DNA from: Candidatus Bacteroides pullicola
Lineage (GTDB): Bacteria; Bacteroidota; Bacteroidia; Bacteroidales; Bacteroidaceae
Length of the DNA: 54,827 bases
Direction of reading: 5' to 3'
Assembly: GCA_019115825.1 (NCBI GenBank)
Contig: DXCV01000012.1
Coordinates: forward strand, 1 to 54,827
In this document: piece by piece, positions 17,408-26,368 of the stretch
Numbering within the stretch: the first letter of the stretch is position 1
How the letters are laid out: every line of letters starts with the position of its first letter
Program-made: the position numbers and the translations under genes
The notes under the pieces: model-generated
Told to the model about the DNA's origin: nothing
What the model saw: the letters and a program-made list of their open reading frames with translations, nothing else
The model's database searches: none

Positions 17408-19561
17408 ATGAGAAAACTCTTTCTATCCTTCGCCTTCTGCCTGGTTGTAGTCCTGGCACAGGCATCGCCGATTACCGGCTTGTTGGAACGTATTGACCCG
17501 GGTGCATCGGGCAAGTTCAAAATCGAATTGCAACGCGGCGACACCGACTTTTTTGAGTTGGACCAAGCGGGCAACCGCGTCGTGGTGCGTGGCAACAATT
17601 ATGTCAGCATCGCCACCGGCATTCATTGGTACCTGAAGTATCATGCGGGCATCCATCTGTCATGGAACAGCATGAAAGCTCAGTTGCCCGATGTGCTTCC
17701 GCCGGTTCCTCGGAAAGAACGGCACGAGACGGCATTGCAGGACCGCTATTACCTGAACTACTGCACTCACTCCTACAGCATGGCTTTCTGGGACTGGGCA
17801 CGCTGGGAACAGGAGATAGACTGGATGGCCCTGCACGGCATCAACCTGCCGCTGGCCTTGGTGGGGGCCGACACCGTCTGGCGCAATGTCCTGCTGAAAC
17901 TGGGCTACACCAAGGACGAGGCCAATGCCTTCATTGCCGGCCCGGCTTTCCAAGCCTGGTGGCTGATGAACAACCTCGAAGGGTGGGGCGGTCCCAACAG
18001 CGACCAATGGTATGAGGACCGCGTGGCCCTGCAAAAGAAAATCCTGAAGCGGATGCGCGAGTATGGCATACGGCCCGTGCTGCCCGGCTATTCGGGCATG
18101 TTGCCCCACGATGCCAAGGAGAAGCTGGGGGTGAACGTCACCGACCCGGGCCAGTGGAACGGTTTCCATCGTCCCGCTTTCCTGCAACCTACGGACGAGC
18201 GTTTCCAGGAGATTGCTTCCTTATATTATAAAGAGATGAACCGCCTCTTCGGTAAGGCCGATTATTACTGTATGGACCCTTTCCACGAAGGAGGCAGCGT
18301 GAAAGGTGTGGATTTGGAAGCCACGGGACGGGCCATCCGCGATGCCATGAAGCGGAACAATCCGAAGGCCGTCTGGGTGGTGCAGGCCTGGGGAGCCAAT
18401 CCGCGTCCGCAGATGATGAAAGGCGTGCCGCAGGGCGACATGCTGGTGCTTGACCTCTATTCCGAAAGCCGTCCGCAGTGGGGCGACCCCTCGTCGTCGT
18501 GGTATCGCAAGAACGGCTTCGACGGGCACGAGTGGCTCTACTGCATGTTGTTGAACTATGGCGGCAATGTCGGCCTGCATGGCAAGATGGCCCACGTCAT
18601 CGACGAGTTCTACAAGGCCAAGGAAAGCCCCTTCGGCACGACCTTGCGTGGTGTGGGACTGACGCCGGAGGGTATTGAGAACAATCCCGTGATGTACGAG
18701 CTGGTGACCGAGCTGCCTTGGCGCGAGGCCCGTTTCACGAAGGACGAATGGCTGGCCGGCTATCTGAAAGCCCGCTATGGCAAGGCCGATGCACGAGTGT
18801 TGGAAGCCTGGACGTTGCTGAGCAACACTATCTATGCCTGTCCGGACGAGTCCACCCAGCAGGGCACGCACGAGTCCGTGCTTTGCGCCCGTCCTTCGTT
18901 GCAGGCCTATCAGGTGTCCACGTGGTCTGAGATGTCCGACTATTACGAACCGATGGACATCATCCGTGCGGCGGGCATCCTGCTGGAACATGCCGAGGAG
19001 TTCCGGGGCAACAACAACTTCGAGTACGACCTGGTGGACGTCGTGCGCCAGGCTGTGGCCGAGAAGGGCCGTCTGGTCTATCCGGTAGTGGTCAGCGCGT
19101 TCAAGGCCGGAGACAAGGAACTGTTTGCCGCCGCTTCCCGCCGCTTCCTCGACCTGATTCTCTTGCAGGACAAGCTGCTTGCCACACGTCCGGAGTTCAA
19201 GGTCGGCCATTGGATTGACCGGGCCCGCGCCTTAGGCCATACGCCGGAAGAGAAAGACCGCTACGAATGGAACGCCCGTGTGCAAATCACCACATGGGGC
19301 AACCGTGTCACCGCCGATGACGGAGGTCTGCACGATTATGCCCACAAGGAATGGAACGGGCTTCTGCGTGACTTCTATTATATGCGTTGGAAAACCTACT
19401 TCGACGGGCTGGCCCGCCAGTTGGAGGGGGAGGCGCCCCAGACCATTGACTTCTATGCGTTGGAGGAGGCCTGGACACTCCGGCACAATACCTATTCTGC
19501 CGAGCCGGAAGGGGATGTGCTGGACACGGCCCGCGAGGTTTATGAGGAAATAGCCCGTTGA
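17408..19561 (+). CDS. Alpha-N-acetylglucosaminidase, GH89 (NAGLU family)
   Basis: A 717-residue secreted GH89 enzyme that removes terminal alpha-linked N-acetylglucosamine. A signal peptide (residues 1-19) precedes the NAGLU N-terminal domain (about 25-90), the catalytic TIM barrel (about 105-440) and the helical C-terminal domain. RYYLNYCTHSYSMAFWDWARWEQEIDWMALHGIN-type residues at about 111-145 are highly characteristic. Likely catalytic glutamates are E294 in DPFHEGG and E421 in GLTPEGIENNP, matching the acid/base and nucleophile positions of human NAGLU and the Clostridium perfringens enzyme. Known substrates of the family include heparan-derived ends and alpha-1,4-GlcNAc-capped mucin glycans. 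Last gene of the locus. Confidence 0.95.
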   Translation: MRKLFLSFAFCLVVVLAQASPITGLLERIDPGASGKFKIELQRGDTDFFELDQAGNRVVVRGNNYVSIATGIHWYLKYHAGIHLSWNSMKAQLPDVLPPVPRKERHETALQDRYYLNYCTHSYSMAFWDWARWEQEIDWMALHGINLPLALVGADTVWRNVLLKLGYTKDEANAFIAGPAFQAWWLMNNLEGWGGPNSDQWYEDRVALQKKILKRMREYGIRPVLPGYSGMLPHDAKEKLGVNVTDPGQWNGFHRPAFLQPTDERFQEIASLYYKEMNRLFGKADYYCMDPFHEGGSVKGVDLEATGRAIRDAMKRNNPKAVWVVQAWGANPRPQMMKGVPQGDMLVLDLYSESRPQWGDPSSSWYRKNGFDGHEWLYCMLLNYGGNVGLHGKMAHVIDEFYKAKESPFGTTLRGVGLTPEGIENNPVMYELVTELPWREARFTKDEWLAGYLKARYGKADARVLEAWTLLSNTIYACPDESTQQGTHESVLCARPSLQAYQVSTWSEMSDYYEPMDIIRAAGILLEHAEEFRGNNNFEYDLVDVVRQAVAEKGRLVYPVVVSAFKAGDKELFAAASRRFLDLILLQDKLLATRPEFKVGHWIDRARALGHTPEEKDRYEWNARVQITTWGNRVTADDGGLHDYAHKEWNGLLRDFYYMRWKTYFDGLARQLEGEAPQTIDFYALEEAWTLRHNTYSAEPEGDVLDTAREVYEEIAR

Positions 19562-19587
19562 CGGGATGGTAAATTGATTGTTTTCAG

Positions 19588-19635
19588 ACGCGGATTACGC
19601 GGACATGACTGGGTCCGTTGTAATCCGCGTTTTTT
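19588..19635 (+). terminator. Terminator formed by a GCGGATTA-type repeat, copy 2
   Basis: ACGCGGATTACGCGGA (19588-19603) pairs with TCCGTTGTAATCCGCGT (19614-19630) and runs into six T. It is a short member of the same repeat family as 5544, 38689 and 41585. Lying 27 bp after the GH89 stop, it can serve as the terminator of the whole locus. Confidence 0.8.
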
Positions 19636-19669
19636 GCACAAAAGCTGTCATTTCGCTCGGAGTATGTTC

Positions 19670-19698
19670 TTGTTTATCGGTAAATTGATGTATCTTTG
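19670..19698 (+). promoter_or_regulatory. Promoter of surE-lpxB
   Basis: TATCTTTG at 19691-19698 with a TTG starting 21 bases upstream (19670) gives both the -7 and -33 elements at the usual Bacteroides spacing. The ATG of surE is 33 bp downstream. Confidence 0.8.
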
Positions 19699-19731
19699 CC
19701 CACTACAAACATAGCAAAAAAGCATAGAACA

Positions 19732-20496
19732 ATGGAAAATCAAAGACCTTTGATACTGATTTCCAATGATGATGGCATCACAGCCAAGGGAATCAGCGAG
19801 TTAATTAAGTTCCTCCGCCCGCTGGGCGAGATTGTGGTAATGGCTCCCGACATGGCACGTTCGGGCACCGCCTGTTCGCTGACGGTGAAGGAACCCATTC
19901 ATTACCAGTTGTTGCGCAAGGAGGTGGGCCTGACCGTCTACAAATGTTCGGGCACGCCGGCGGATTGTGTCAAGCTGGCTTTCCACACCGTGCTGGACCG
20001 TAAGCCCTCGCTGGTGGTGGGCGGCATCAACCACGGTGACAACTCGGCCGTCAACGTGCACTATTCCGGCACGATGGGTGTGGTGATGGAAGGTTGCCTG
20101 AAGGGTGTTCCTTCCATCGGCTTCTCCATTTGCAGCCACGACCCCAACGCCGACTTCGAGCCTGCGGGAGAATTTATCCGCGACCTTGCACGCAAAGTGT
20201 TGGAAAAGGGTCTGCCTGCCTTGACCTGTCTCAATGTCAATATTCCCGCCGTCAAGGAACTGAAGGGTGTGCGCGTCTGCCGCCAGACCAAGGGGCAGTG
20301 GGTGAACGAGTGGGAGAACTTCGCCCACAAGGATGATGCCCATTACTATTGGCTGACGGGCAACTTCGAGAATGCCGAGCCGGACAACGAAGAGACTGAT
20401 CATTGGGCATTGGACAACGGTTACATCGCCATTACACCTACTACCGTGGACGTCACCGCCTACGGTTTGATAGATGAACTGAAATCCTGGTACTGA
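19732..20496 (+). CDS. surE: 5'/3'-nucleotidase SurE
   Basis: A 254-residue metal-dependent nucleotidase that dephosphorylates nucleoside monophosphates. The metal-binding SNDDG motif is at residues 13-17 (DD), followed by APDMARSGT and the conserved [22 protein letters not shown] segment. The start at 19732 is chosen because the reading frame further upstream runs into the promoter. It lies 4 bp before lpxB, a pairing I recall from other Bacteroides genomes. Confidence 0.95.
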   Translation: MENQRPLILISNDDGITAKGISELIKFLRPLGEIVVMAPDMARSGTACSLTVKEPIHYQLLRKEVGLTVYKCSGTPADCVKLAFHTVLDRKPSLVVGGINHGDNSAVNVHYSGTMGVVMEGCLKGVPSIGFSICSHDPNADFEPAGEFIRDLARKVLEKGLPALTCLNVNIPAVKELKGVRVCRQTKGQWVNEWENFAHKDDAHYYWLTGNFENAEPDNEETDHWALDNGYIAITPTTVDVTAYGLIDELKSWY

Positions 20497-20500
20497 TTCC

Positions 20501-21649
20501 ATGAAGTATTACCTCATAGTCGGCGAAGCCTCCGGCGACCTGCACGCCTCGCACCTGATGGCCTCCCTGCAACGGGAAGACCCGCAGGCGGAATTCCGCT
20601 TCTTTGGTGGCGACCTGATGGCGGCGGTAGGCGGCACGCGGGTGAAGCACTACAAGGACTTGGCCTATATGGGCTTCATTCCCGTCCTGCTCCACCTGCG
20701 CACCATTTTTGCCGCCATGAAGCAGTGTAAGGACGACATCACGGCCTGGCATCCCGATGTGGTGATACTGGTGGACTATCCGGGCTTCAACCTGAAGATT
20801 GCCAAGTATGTGCACGCACAAACGGACATTCCCGTCTATTATTACATTTCCCCGAAGATATGGGCGTGGAAGGAATACCGCATCAAGAACATCCGGCGTG
20901 ACGTGGACGAGTTGTTTTCCATCCTGCCCTTCGAGGTGGATTTCTTCGAGCGGAAGCACGGCTATCCCATTCACTATGTGGGCAACCCCACAGTAGACGA
21001 GGTGGCGGCCTTCAAGGCTTCCTATGCGGAGGCTTTTGACGGGTTCGTCGCTTCCAATGGGTTGGAGGATAAGCCTATTGTCGCTTTGCTGGCCGGCAGC
21101 CGCAGGCAGGAAATCAAAGACAACTTGCCGGACATGATTCGGGCAGCTTCTTCAGTGGCGGGAGATTGTCAATTGGTGGTCGCCGGTGCGCCCGGCATTG
21201 AGGCGGATTATTATCGCCTTTATACGGGCAATGCCCCGGTGAAGGTGTTGTTCGGGCAGACCTATCCGCTGCTGTCTCACGCCACGGCCGCTTTGGTCAC
21301 GTCGGGCACGGCGACCTTGGAGACGGCGCTCTTCCGTGTGCCCCAGGCCGTGTGCTACCATACTCCCTTGCCCAAGTTGATTGCCTTCCTGAAGCGGCAC
21401 GTCCTGAAAGTGCCTTACATCTCGCTGGTCAACCTGATTGTCGGGCGAGAAGTGGTACGTGAGCTGGTGGCCGACACGATGACCGTGGAACAGATGCGCG
21501 ACGAACTGCAGCGGTTGCTGCATGACCCAAAGCGGAAAAGTGAACTCCGTGACGGTTACGACGAGATGGCCCGCTGCCTGGGTGAACCCGGTGCGCCGAT
21601 GCGTGCTGCCCGGCAGATGGTGAAGCTCTTGCGGGAAGTCCATTCCTAG
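20501..21649 (+). CDS. lpxB: Lipid-A-disaccharide synthase
   Basis: GT19 glycosyltransferase that joins UDP-diacylglucosamine and lipid X to make the lipid A disaccharide at the inner face of the inner membrane. The 382-residue length is normal. Motifs: YYLIVGEASGDLHASHLM at the N-terminus, FFGGDLM, YISPKIWAWKEYRIKNI, ILPFEVDFFERKHGYPIHYVGNP, LLAGSRRQEI and the C-terminal TSGTATLETALFRVPQAVCY nucleotide-sugar site. Co-transcribed with surE and ended by the hairpin at 21681. Confidence 0.97.
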   Translation: MKYYLIVGEASGDLHASHLMASLQREDPQAEFRFFGGDLMAAVGGTRVKHYKDLAYMGFIPVLLHLRTIFAAMKQCKDDITAWHPDVVILVDYPGFNLKIAKYVHAQTDIPVYYYISPKIWAWKEYRIKNIRRDVDELFSILPFEVDFFERKHGYPIHYVGNPTVDEVAAFKASYAEAFDGFVASNGLEDKPIVALLAGSRRQEIKDNLPDMIRAASSVAGDCQLVVAGAPGIEADYYRLYTGNAPVKVLFGQTYPLLSHATAALVTSGTATLETALFRVPQAVCYHTPLPKLIAFLKRHVLKVPYISLVNLIVGREVVRELVADTMTVEQMRDELQRLLHDPKRKSELRDGYDEMARCLGEPGAPMRAARQMVKLLREVHS

Positions 21650-21680
21650 TTGTTCATCCCTATTTTATGTTAAACAAATG

Positions 21681-21712
21681 CAAGCCGGTGCAGTAAATGC
21701 CCGGCTTGTTCG
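21681..21712 (+). terminator. Hairpin terminator after lpxB
   Basis: CAAGCCGG (21681-21688) pairs with CCGGCTTG (21701-21708) and is followed by a broken T tract (TTCGTTT). It is 31 bp after the lpxB stop. Confidence 0.7.
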
Positions 21713-21750
21713 TTTCCCTGCTATAGAAATCCATTAAAATAAAAAGCAAT

Positions 21751-22458
21751 ATGAAGAAGATAACTTATGTATGGAGCGTGATTTGCCTGGCTGTGTGCCT
21801 GGCTTTCCAGTCGTGTGACGATGGTGACGGATATTCCTTGGGCGACTTCACAGCGCCCCAGTTGGCTACGGTGCGGACTGTCGGCACAAACGGATTCTAC
21901 TTGGATTGCGACGTGTGGGGCACTTGCTGGCCGGTGAATACAGACATGGGCTGGTATGTGCCCATCGACGGACAGCGAGTGGTCACGGTGTTCAATCCGT
22001 TGTGGGATGACTATGCCGGGTATGATCATGCCGTGAAAATCTTGGAGATGCAAAATGTGCTGACCAAGAATGTGGAGTTGATGACCCTTGAAGAGGAAGA
22101 TAAGTTTGGAAATGAAGCCGTGCCTACTACAGCGGATGGCATCACCATCGGCAACGGATACCTGAATGTATATTGCCTGGGCCGTCTGCCTTTCACAACC
22201 GGCATCAGCTTGGTTTATCCGGACAATGGAGGGGAATCGGCTTCAATGGAAGCAGCTGAAGACGGATATATCCATTTGGAACTGCGCTGCAACACGCAGG
22301 TGGATGTGGATACACCGGGCACATACAGCATGGTGTCTTATAGCTTGGGCAACTTGCACTTCACGGACGATTTTAGGGGCATCATCTTGAAGGTGAACTT
22401 GCAAGGCACGGGCGAGAAGGAACTGGTGTACACCTTGGTGCAAGAGGGGGAGTATTAA
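21751..22458 (+). CDS. NigD-like lipoprotein
   Basis: A 235-residue lipoprotein with a type II signal peptide ending FQSC (Cys22) followed by acidic residues (DDGDGYSLGDF). The layout, a small N-terminal domain with YSLGDFTAPQLATV then a C-terminal beta-sandwich, matches the NigD-like family widespread in Bacteroides. The family is named after a gene in a bacteriocin locus, but its role is not established. No TAnnTTTG box was seen just upstream. Its stop codon overlaps that of the convergent cdsA by 4 bp. Confidence 0.8.
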   Translation: MKKITYVWSVICLAVCLAFQSCDDGDGYSLGDFTAPQLATVRTVGTNGFYLDCDVWGTCWPVNTDMGWYVPIDGQRVVTVFNPLWDDYAGYDHAVKILEMQNVLTKNVELMTLEEEDKFGNEAVPTTADGITIGNGYLNVYCLGRLPFTTGISLVYPDNGGESASMEAAEDGYIHLELRCNTQVDVDTPGTYSMVSYSLGNLHFTDDFRGIILKVNLQGTGEKELVYTLVQEGEY

Positions 22459-23294
22459 ATCACCGTCACTGCATACAAGTAGACCACGGCGGCAGGTATG
22501 GCCATCAACGCGCTGTCAAAGCGGTCCAGCATGCCGCCGTGTCCCGGCAGGATATTGCCGGAATCCTTGATACCCAGCTGACGCTTCATCAGCGATTCGG
22601 TCAGGTCGCCCCACGTGCCGAACACCACGACCGTCAGTGCCAATCCTATCCATTCCCACTCATTGAGGAAAGGGAAATAATGGGCGAACACCAGCGAGGC
22701 GGCCATGGCGAACACACCGCCGCCTACGCTTCCTTCCCATGACTTTTTAGGCGAAATGCGTTTGAACAGGCGGTGCTTGCCGATGAGCGAACCCACGCAA
22801 TAGGCTCCCGTGTCGCTCAGCCAAATGAAGATGAAGACCGAAAGCGGCAACATCGGGTTGTAGCTGACGCTGCTTGCCGTCGGGTCGTTGTGGAAAGCCA
22901 GCACGTTGAGCAGGGCAAAGGGCAGGGCCACATAGAGCTGGCTCAGCATCGTAAAGGACCAGTTGCCCAATGGGTTCTTTTTCTTCAGATACAATTCCGT
23001 AATCATCAAGTAGAGCAACAGCAACAGGTAGGGCAGGAATACCCGTGCATCCGTCACTTGGGTGCAGAAAGCCATCAGGGCCAGGAACAGGTAGGCACCA
23101 GCCAAGGAGGCGACGTTCCGGTTGATTTCCACTTGGCCGCTTTGATTCATCAGATGTCCGAACTCCCGGACAGACAAGGCTGCAATGACGGCAAACAAGG
23201 TGCCGAACGAGATGGGGCTCCAAAGAATAGCTCCAACCAGGACGGCTACGAACAATATGCCTGTAATGGTACGCTGTATAAGGTTGCTCTTCAT
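22455..23294 (-). CDS. cdsA: Phosphatidate cytidylyltransferase (CDP-diglyceride synthase)
   Basis: A 279-residue integral membrane enzyme making CDP-diacylglycerol from phosphatidic acid and CTP, the branch point of phospholipid synthesis. About eight hydrophobic segments are visible. The C-terminal signature SLMKRQLGIKDSGNILPGHG followed by GMLDRFDS matches the CDP-diglyceride synthase pattern (S-x-x-K-R...K-D...P-x-H-G-G-x-x-D-R). Last gene of the rsfS-ftsH-cdsA run, 29 bp after ftsH. Confidence 0.96.
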   Translation of the reverse strand: MKSNLIQRTITGILFVAVLVGAILWSPISFGTLFAVIAALSVREFGHLMNQSGQVEINRNVASLAGAYLFLALMAFCTQVTDARVFLPYLLLLLYLMITELYLKKKNPLGNWSFTMLSQLYVALPFALLNVLAFHNDPTASSVSYNPMLPLSVFIFIWLSDTGAYCVGSLIGKHRLFKRISPKKSWEGSVGGGVFAMAASLVFAHYFPFLNEWEWIGLALTVVVFGTWGDLTESLMKRQLGIKDSGNILPGHGGMLDRFDSALMAIPAAVVYLYAVTVI

Positions 23295-23323
23295 TGTGAC
23301 TATCGATTTAAGAGATTTCCATA

Positions 23324-25402
23324 TTACTTGTCTTTTGACGCTTCTTCTTTCTTTTCGTCGTCATTCTTGTCGGGCAAAGCTTTGTTCTGTTGCTCCTTGA
23401 CTTCTTTCTCAGTCTGCAAGGCTTTCTTGGCTTCTTGTTCGGCCAGTTCCTTCATTTCCTTGGCAGTCTGGTTGGCAGCCATGATTTCCTCTGAACGCGA
23501 TGTCCATGGGCGCGGACCGAAGATGTGTTCCACGTCGTCGGCGAAGATGACTTCCTTGTCTATCAGGATTTGCGTCAATTGCTGGTGTCCCTCCTTGTGT
23601 GTGGACAAGATTTGCTTGGCTCGTTCATACTGCTCGTTCACCATTTTCTTGACCTCCTCGTCAATCAGTTCGGCGGTCTTTTCGCTGTACGGGCGGTTGA
23701 AGGAGTACTCGTCGTTGCTGTAATAGCAGAGGTTGGGCAGCCTGTCGCTCATGCCGAAGTAGGCAATCATGCTGTAGGCTTGCTTCGTCACCCGCTCCAG
23801 GTCGTTCATGGCTCCGGTGGAGATTCGTCCGAGGAAGAGTTCTTCGGCAGCCCGTCCGCCAAGGGTGGCGCACATTTCGTCCAGCATCTGCTCCTTGGTG
23901 GTCAGCTGGCGTTCTTCGGGCAGGTACCAAGCGGCACCCAAGGCCCGTCCGCGCGGCACAATGGTTACCTTGATGAGCGGGTTGGCATACTCCAGCAGCC
24001 AGGAGATGCTGGCATGTCCGGCCTCGTGGGTGGCGATGGAACGGCGCTCCTCCTCTGTGGTGATTTTGGTCTTCTTTTCCAGTCCGCCCACGATGCGGTC
24101 GATGGCTTCCAAGAAGTCTTGTTTGCCCACGAACTTCTTGCTGTGGCGTGCGGCTATCAGGGCGGCCTCGTTGCAGACGTTGGCGATGTCCGCACCCGAG
24201 AATCCCGGGGTCTGTCGGGCAAGCAAGTCCACGTCTACCGATTCGTCTATCTTGATGGGGCGCAAGTGCACGCCGAAGATGTCCTTGCGTTCGTTTAGGT
24301 CGGGCAGATCCACATGTATCTGGCGGTCGAAGCGTCCGGCACGCAGCAGGGCTTTGTCCAGCACGTCCACGCGGTTGGTGGCGGCCAAGATGATGACACC
24401 GCTGTTCGAGCCGAAACCGTCCATTTCGGTCAGCAACTGGTTCAGCGTGTTCTCGCGTTCATCGTTGCCGCCCATGGCTGCGGCTTTGGCACGGGCGCGG
24501 CCCACGGCGTCAATCTCGTCGATGAAGACGATGCAGGGCGCCTTCTCCTTGGCTTGGCGGAAGAGGTCGCGCACACGGGAGGCACCCACGCCGACGAACA
24601 TTTCCACAAAGTCCGAGCCGGCCAGCGAGAAGAACGGTACGTCCGCCTCGCCTGCCACGGCCTTGGCCAGCAGGGTTTTACCAGTGCCCGGAGGGCCAAC
24701 CAGCAAAGCGCCCTTGGGAATCTTTCCGCCCAAGTCGGTATATTTCTGCGGCTCTTTCAGGAACTCCACGATTTCTTCCACCTCTTGTTTGGCTCCGGCC
24801 AGCCCGGCCACGTCCTTGAAGGTGACTTTTGTCGTGTTGCCGCCTTTCTCAAACAGTTGGGCGCGTGACTTGCCCACGTTGAAGATGCCTCCTCCGCCCA
24901 TACCGGCTCCGCCTGTCCAACGGCGCGAGAGGTATATCCAGAAGAAGATGATGAAAGCGATGGGCAAGATTTGCCACAAGATGACGCCGATGTAATTCTG
25001 CTTCTTCTCGTAGCTGATGGAGCCGTCGAAGTGGCCTTGGTCCATTTCCTTTTGTAGAAAATCATTTAGACTTTCACGCGAGGGGGCTTCGGTAATGATT
25101 ATAGGGTTACGACCCACTTGTAAGGAATCTGCCTTGAAAATGTCCTTCACGTGTTCCGGCTTGGTATAAGCTTCCACGGAGAAGTCGTCGTAACCGATAA
25201 TTTTGCTGATATATCCCTTCTGTACGTATTGTTGGAACTCGTTGTATGAGATTTCCTTGGTGTTCATCTTTTTGTCTCCCGAGAACCAGAGGAATAGCAG
25301 CATGAAGCCTATTATGGCGAATAGCCAGTTCAGGTTGAACCTGGGCATATTAGGCTTTTTATTGGGGGCGTTTGGGTTGGGGGTTGGTCTGTTGTTGTCC
25401 AT
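23324..25402 (-). CDS. ftsH: ATP-dependent zinc metalloprotease FtsH
   Basis: A 692-residue membrane-anchored AAA+ protease that degrades misfolded membrane proteins and regulators. There are two membrane spans (about residues 22-40 and 138-158) around a periplasmic domain. The AAA domain has Walker A GPPGTGKT at 236-243, Walker [11 protein letters not shown] and [23 protein letters not shown]. The M41 peptidase zinc site HEAGH is at 459-463. The C-terminal 60 residues are a charged Lys/Glu-rich tail. The start [10 protein letters not shown] (25402) is preferred over an in-frame ATG six codons upstream. It lies 10 bp after rsfS. Confidence 0.97.
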   Translation of the reverse strand: MDNNRPTPNPNAPNKKPNMPRFNLNWLFAIIGFMLLFLWFSGDKKMNTKEISYNEFQQYVQKGYISKIIGYDDFSVEAYTKPEHVKDIFKADSLQVGRNPIIITEAPSRESLNDFLQKEMDQGHFDGSISYEKKQNYIGVILWQILPIAFIIFFWIYLSRRWTGGAGMGGGGIFNVGKSRAQLFEKGGNTTKVTFKDVAGLAGAKQEVEEIVEFLKEPQKYTDLGGKIPKGALLVGPPGTGKTLLAKAVAGEADVPFFSLAGSDFVEMFVGVGASRVRDLFRQAKEKAPCIVFIDEIDAVGRARAKAAAMGGNDERENTLNQLLTEMDGFGSNSGVIILAATNRVDVLDKALLRAGRFDRQIHVDLPDLNERKDIFGVHLRPIKIDESVDVDLLARQTPGFSGADIANVCNEAALIAARHSKKFVGKQDFLEAIDRIVGGLEKKTKITTEEERRSIATHEAGHASISWLLEYANPLIKVTIVPRGRALGAAWYLPEERQLTTKEQMLDEMCATLGGRAAEELFLGRISTGAMNDLERVTKQAYSMIAYFGMSDRLPNLCYYSNDEYSFNRPYSEKTAELIDEEVKKMVNEQYERAKQILSTHKEGHQQLTQILIDKEVIFADDVEHIFGPRPWTSRSEEIMAANQTAKEMKELAEQEAKKALQTEKEVKEQQNKALPDKNDDEKKEEASKDK

Positions 25403-25412
25403 ACGTTTACAA

Positions 25413-25772
25413 TTAATCAAGGTCAGGTATTTGGGTTAGTTTGGCATCGGCCCACAGCGTTTCCAAGTTGTAGAAGTTCCGGGCTTCGGGCAGGAACACA
25501 TGGACGAGGATGTCTGCATAATCCATGGCCACCCATTCAGCATTGCGCAGGCCGTCGATGGCCAGCGGCTTGGTATTGCTCTCCTTGCGTGCGAAGTCCT
25601 TCACGGATTCCACGATGGCGGTGACTTGGCTGGGGGAATTGCCCTGGCAGATGACGAAATACTTGCAAATGGTGTCTTCTATCTTGGTGAGGTCGGCTAT
25701 GACGATGTTTTTTCCTTTCTTATCTTGAATTCCTTCTGTGATTTGTTGAATAAGTCTTTCTGTTTCGTTCAT
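25413..25772 (-). CDS. rsfS: Ribosomal silencing factor RsfS (YbeB/Iojap)
   Basis: A 119-residue protein that binds L14 on the 50S subunit and blocks subunit joining in slow growth or starvation (family knowledge). The core is DKKGKNIVIADLTKIEDTICKYFVICQGNSPSQVTAIVESV... with the conserved GLRNAEWVAMDYADILVHVFLPEARNFYNLE-type C-terminal half. The start is the ATG at 25772; a frame extension to 25934 crosses the promoter and is rejected. First gene of the rsfS-ftsH-cdsA run. Confidence 0.95.
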   Translation of the reverse strand: MNETERLIQQITEGIQDKKGKNIVIADLTKIEDTICKYFVICQGNSPSQVTAIVESVKDFARKESNTKPLAIDGLRNAEWVAMDYADILVHVFLPEARNFYNLETLWADAKLTQIPDLD

Positions 25773-25801
25773 TCTATATGCAATCTGGTTAAAATTAGTG
25801 G

Positions 25802-25809
25802 CAAAGATA
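25802..25809 (-). promoter_or_regulatory. -7 box of rsfS-ftsH-cdsA
   Basis: On the minus strand TATCTTTG lies 29 bp upstream of the rsfS ATG. No good -33 element was seen at the usual spacing. Confidence 0.65.
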
Positions 25810-26120
25810 CGCTGATTTCCTGTATCGAGCACGCAAAACACCGAAACTCTTTGATTTTTTGCTTTTTTTAGGTAATGTATGTTGTGCGTCCTCCTCTTGG
25901 CGCGCGCTGTCGGCTTCATCCGGGTTGGCCGCATGGAGGCCGTGCCTCTGCTGTGGAATCGGAAAAATAGCAGTGTTGAAGCGAAGGTGAAGCAAAGGTG
26001 AAGCGAAGGTGAAGCAGTGTTGAAGCCTCCGTTGGGACCTTGATTTTTCTTGTTTTCGTGTTGAAAAACGAGTGAATCCTCCCCGCCGAAAAGTTTTTTT
26101 GAAATTTATCCGCCAAAAAA
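25810..26120. other. Gene-free stretch between rsfS and tRNA-Gln
   Basis: No coding frame looks real here. The region holds the 11-bp-period array at 25977-26026 and otherwise irregular sequence with homopolymer T runs on both sides. Reading frames that cross it are continuations of rsfS upstream of its promoter. Confidence 0.6.
25977..26026. repeat. Tandem array with 11-bp period (TGAAGCNAAGG unit)
   Basis: TGAAGC recurs at 25977, 25988, 25999, 26010 and 26021, exactly 11 bp apart, with a unit close to TGAAGCGAAGG. The period is half of the 22-bp period of the other arrays in this window. Unlike those, the unit is not self-complementary. Confidence 0.88.
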
Positions 26121-26151
26121 TTTGCAGGGAATAAAAATGTTCGTACCTTTG
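26121..26151 (+). promoter_or_regulatory. Promoter of tRNA-Gln
   Basis: TTTG (26121-26124) and TACCTTTG (26144-26151) are separated by 19 bp, a good match to the Bacteroides sigma-ABfr promoter. The tRNA begins 31 bp after the -7 box. Confidence 0.85.
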
Positions 26152-26181
26152 CAACCGCAAAACCGAAAGGGACAGCAAGTT

Positions 26182-26252
26182 TGGGCTATGGTGTAATGGT
26201 AACACTACAGATTCTGGTCCTGTCATTCCTGGTTCGAATCCAGGTAGCCCAA
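26182..26252 (+). tRNA. tRNA-Gln (anticodon CTG)
   Basis: A complete cloverleaf: acceptor TGGGCTA/TAGCCCA (7 bp), D stem GTGT/ACAC, anticodon loop TTCTGGT with anticodon CTG, and T stem CCTGG/CCAGG with loop TTCGAAT. The last anticodon-stem pair is an A-C mismatch. CCA is not encoded. It decodes CAG. A strong promoter lies upstream and a terminator follows directly. Confidence 0.95.
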
Positions 26253-26258
26253 CTGAAG

Positions 26259-26298
26259 AAGAGGAATTACTTGAATGGTAGTTCCTCTTTTTTTTTGC
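26259..26298 (+). terminator. Terminator of tRNA-Gln
   Basis: AGAGGAATTA pairs with TAGTTCCTCT (one mismatch) and is followed by a run of more than ten T. It starts 7 bp after the tRNA. Confidence 0.85.
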
Positions 26299-26303
26299 GT
26301 TTG

Positions 26304-26335
26304 TTTGGTCTTTCCCGTAACATTGTTTACCTTTG
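26304..26335 (+). promoter_or_regulatory. Promoter of the small lipoprotein gene
   Basis: TTTG (26304-26307) and TACCTTTG (26328-26335) are spaced 20 bp apart. The ATG is 33 bp downstream. Confidence 0.75.
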
Positions 26336-26368
26336 TGGTGTTATAATCATCTTAAAAGATAAGGCTTT

